The notes beneath the pieces were generated by a model. That model did no database searches and was not told the DNA's origin. It saw nothing but the letters and a program-made list of their open reading frames with translations. A DNA stretch of 5,681 nucleotides, taken from the NCBI GenBank assembly GCA_022360075.1, contig JAKSDN010001436.1, positions 1-5,681 on the forward strand. The letters run 5' to 3'. The stretch's first letter is position 1, and each line of letters starts with the position of its first letter. The position numbers were made by a program, and so were the translations under genes. Of this stretch, positions 4,358 through 5,681 are shown piece by piece. This DNA comes from Kiloniellales bacterium (GTDB lineage: Bacteria > Pseudomonadota > Alphaproteobacteria > Kiloniellales > JAKSDN01).

Positions 4358-5681
4358 CGGAACGGGAGGCGATGCGTTTTCCGCGTCGATGACCTTGGCG
4401 ACGGTCTTCATCAGAATCCTGAGGTCGAACAGCAGCGACCAGTTCTCGACGTAGAACAGGTCGTACTGGAAGCGGTCGACCAGCTTCCGCTCGGCGTCGG
4501 CGTTGCCGGGCATGCCGTTGACTTGGGCCCAGCCTGTGATTCCCGGACGCACCCGATGGCGCGAGCAGAACTCGTCGATCACCTCTTCGCAGAGCCGCTC
4601 GCCCGCCTGCGCCCGCGGCGGGTGCGGGCGGGGGCCGACCAGGGACATCTCGCCGTGGAGGACGTTGAAGAGCTGCGGCAGTGCATCGAGGTTGCTGCGC
4701 CGCAGCAGGCGGCCGATCCGAGTCACCCTGGGGGCGTCGCACGCGGTCGGGCGCGCGCGGACTTGACCGGAGCGCTCGAGGTGCAGCGTGCGGAACCTCC
4801 AGACCTCGATGGCCTTTGCGTTGAAGCCGTAGCGGCGCTGGCGAAAGAACACCGGCCCGCGGCTGTCGAGCTTGATGGCAAAGGCGATCACGGCGAAAGC
4901 GGGGCTCGCCAGCAGCAGGAAGAGGCTGGCGAGCAGGAGATCCTCGATCCGCTTGGCGAGCGTGCTCCAATTGCCGAGCGGCCGGCTCCAGACCCGCAGG
5001 AGCGGCACACCAGCCAGGTGGCGTAGCGGCCGGTTGACCAGTTCGTAGCCGACCAGGTCGGGTGCGAGCTGGACCTCGAAGCGGTCTTTCCGCAGGCGCT
5101 CGAGCAGCCGCATGATGCGCCGCTCCTCCGTCCAAGGCAGGGCGACGATCACGACGTCGATGCGTTCGCTGCGGCTACGCGCGATCAGGTTCTCAACGGT
5201 CCCCGACAAATGCGGCCGTCCGCGATCGACGGCGGCCGACCCCTGCGTCTCCGGATCATCGTGGTCGCTGAACACGCCCAAGAAATCGATCTTGCCGTCG
5301 CCCTCGCGCGACAGCGTGCCGAACAGGCGGTCGGCCTGTTCCTGTGTGCCGACGACAGCCACTCTCTGCCGGGCATGGCCCTGACGGGTCCAGCTTTCGA
5401 TCAGCCGGGCGAGGTGGCAGCGACTGGCGAAGAAGTAGCAGCAACAGGTCGCGAACCAGCTCATCGCCCAGAAGCGCGAGTAGTGATCGGAGACTTTCAG
5501 ACCGAAACCGACGGCGATCAACAGCGCGGCGGTCACTGCCCAGGCGGCGGTCGCACGGTAGCCTTCGCCCTGACCGGTCTCGAGCCGCGAACGCTGGTAG
5601 CCGCCCTGTGAGCCCGTGACCAGGACGACCACCAGCGCGCCCACCGCGGCCACGACAACGTAGGTCGCGGGAAGCTCGACA
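4349..5681 (-). CDS. Polyprenyl-phosphate sugar-1-phosphate transferase, WcaJ/PssY-like (5' end outside window)
   Basis: This inner-membrane enzyme family transfers a sugar phosphate from a UDP-sugar to undecaprenyl phosphate, the first step of exopolysaccharide repeat-unit assembly. About 443 residues are visible and the frame is open at the right edge, so roughly 30-70 residues, probably the first membrane helix, are missing. Numbering from the GTG at 5653: membrane segments at about 1-13, 36-53 and 60-78; a Rossmann-like domain from [11 protein letters not shown] (about 97); a re-entrant or membrane helix at about 237-261; then the catalytic domain with [36 protein letters not shown] (336-344) and [12 protein letters not shown] (369-380), ending in [10 protein letters not shown]. 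The dyad normally written LDELPQL reads LDALPQL (D323-A324), so the catalytic Glu is absent. The rest of the domain is intact. Sugar specificity cannot be read; glucose is the commonest in this type. Confidence 0.9.
   Translation of the reverse strand, partial: VELPATYVVVAAVGALVVVLVTGSQGGYQRSRLETGQGEGYRATAAWAVTAALLIAVGFGLKVSDHYSRFWAMSWFATCCCYFFASRCHLARLIESWTRQGHARQRVAVVGTQEQADRLFGTLSREGDGKIDFLGVFSDHDDPETQGSAAVDRGRPHLSGTVENLIARSRSERIDVVIVALPWTEERRIMRLLERLRKDRFEVQLAPDLVGYELVNRPLRHLAGVPLLRVWSRPLGNWSTLAKRIEDLLLASLFLLLASPAFAVIAFAIKLDSRGPVFFRQRRYGFNAKAIEVWRFRTLHLERSGQVRARPTACDAPRVTRIGRLLRRSNLDALPQLFNVLHGEMSLVGPRPHPPRAQAGERLCEEVIDEFCSRHRVRPGITGWAQVNGMPGNADAERKLVDRFQYDLFYVENWSLLFDLRILMKTVAKVIDAENASPPVPTT

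Noticed and set aside
4323..5135. Minus-strand 270-codon frame overlapping the transferase
   Set aside because: The Ala/Arg/Pro-rich translation is typical of an off-frame reading of GC-rich DNA. Only its last dozen codons are of interest, and they are reported as a duplicated segment.

Overview
The window is GC-rich DNA, dense in genes, from a Gram-negative bacterium. High GC, Sec signal peptides, a sigma-54 activator and an exopolysaccharide initiating transferase point to Pseudomonadota, most likely Alphaproteobacteria. This placement is inferred from style and content, because no rRNA or marker gene is present.

Left part (1-3612), minus strand. In order of transcription: (i) a VpsR-like sigma-54-dependent activator (3412-2051); (ii) a secreted repeat protein with an Asp-rich beta-ladder and three copies of an SGN(I/V)G(V/L)N unit (1800-928); (iii) a 105-residue secreted protein with an RGRG motif and an N/Q/S-rich tail (536-219); and (iv) the start of a further exported protein, 3 bases downstream and cut by the window edge (215-1). 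Upstream of (i), (ii) and (iii) lie three near-identical -24/-12 elements, all on the minus strand and all beginning TGGCATG with exact GG-N10-GC spacing. Promoters (ii) and (iii) also have a shared 19-bp motif (TGTAACGC-N3-CG-N-ACAG and variants) about 90-190 bp upstream, where an enhancer-binding protein would bind. The simplest reading is a self-contained sigma-54 regulon. The activator drives itself and a set of secreted, probably surface or matrix, proteins. The -24/-12 elements also show that the most upstream ATG of (ii) lies inside its promoter, so that gene must start further down.

Middle (3413-3957). This is a non-coding stretch of about 545 bases. It holds the activator's untranslated leader and promoter, a 9-bp inverted repeat, a second strong hairpin, and a repeated TCTTAAGGC.

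Right part (3958-5681). A small secreted protein with two cysteines on the plus strand converges on a minus-strand polyprenyl-phosphate sugar-phosphotransferase (WcaJ/PssY-like), whose N-terminus lies beyond the window. That enzyme starts exopolysaccharide repeat-unit assembly, but its catalytic Asp-Glu dyad reads Asp-Ala here. With a VpsR-like activator nearby, the locus looks concerned with extracellular matrix or biofilm formation. The link between the two halves is inference.
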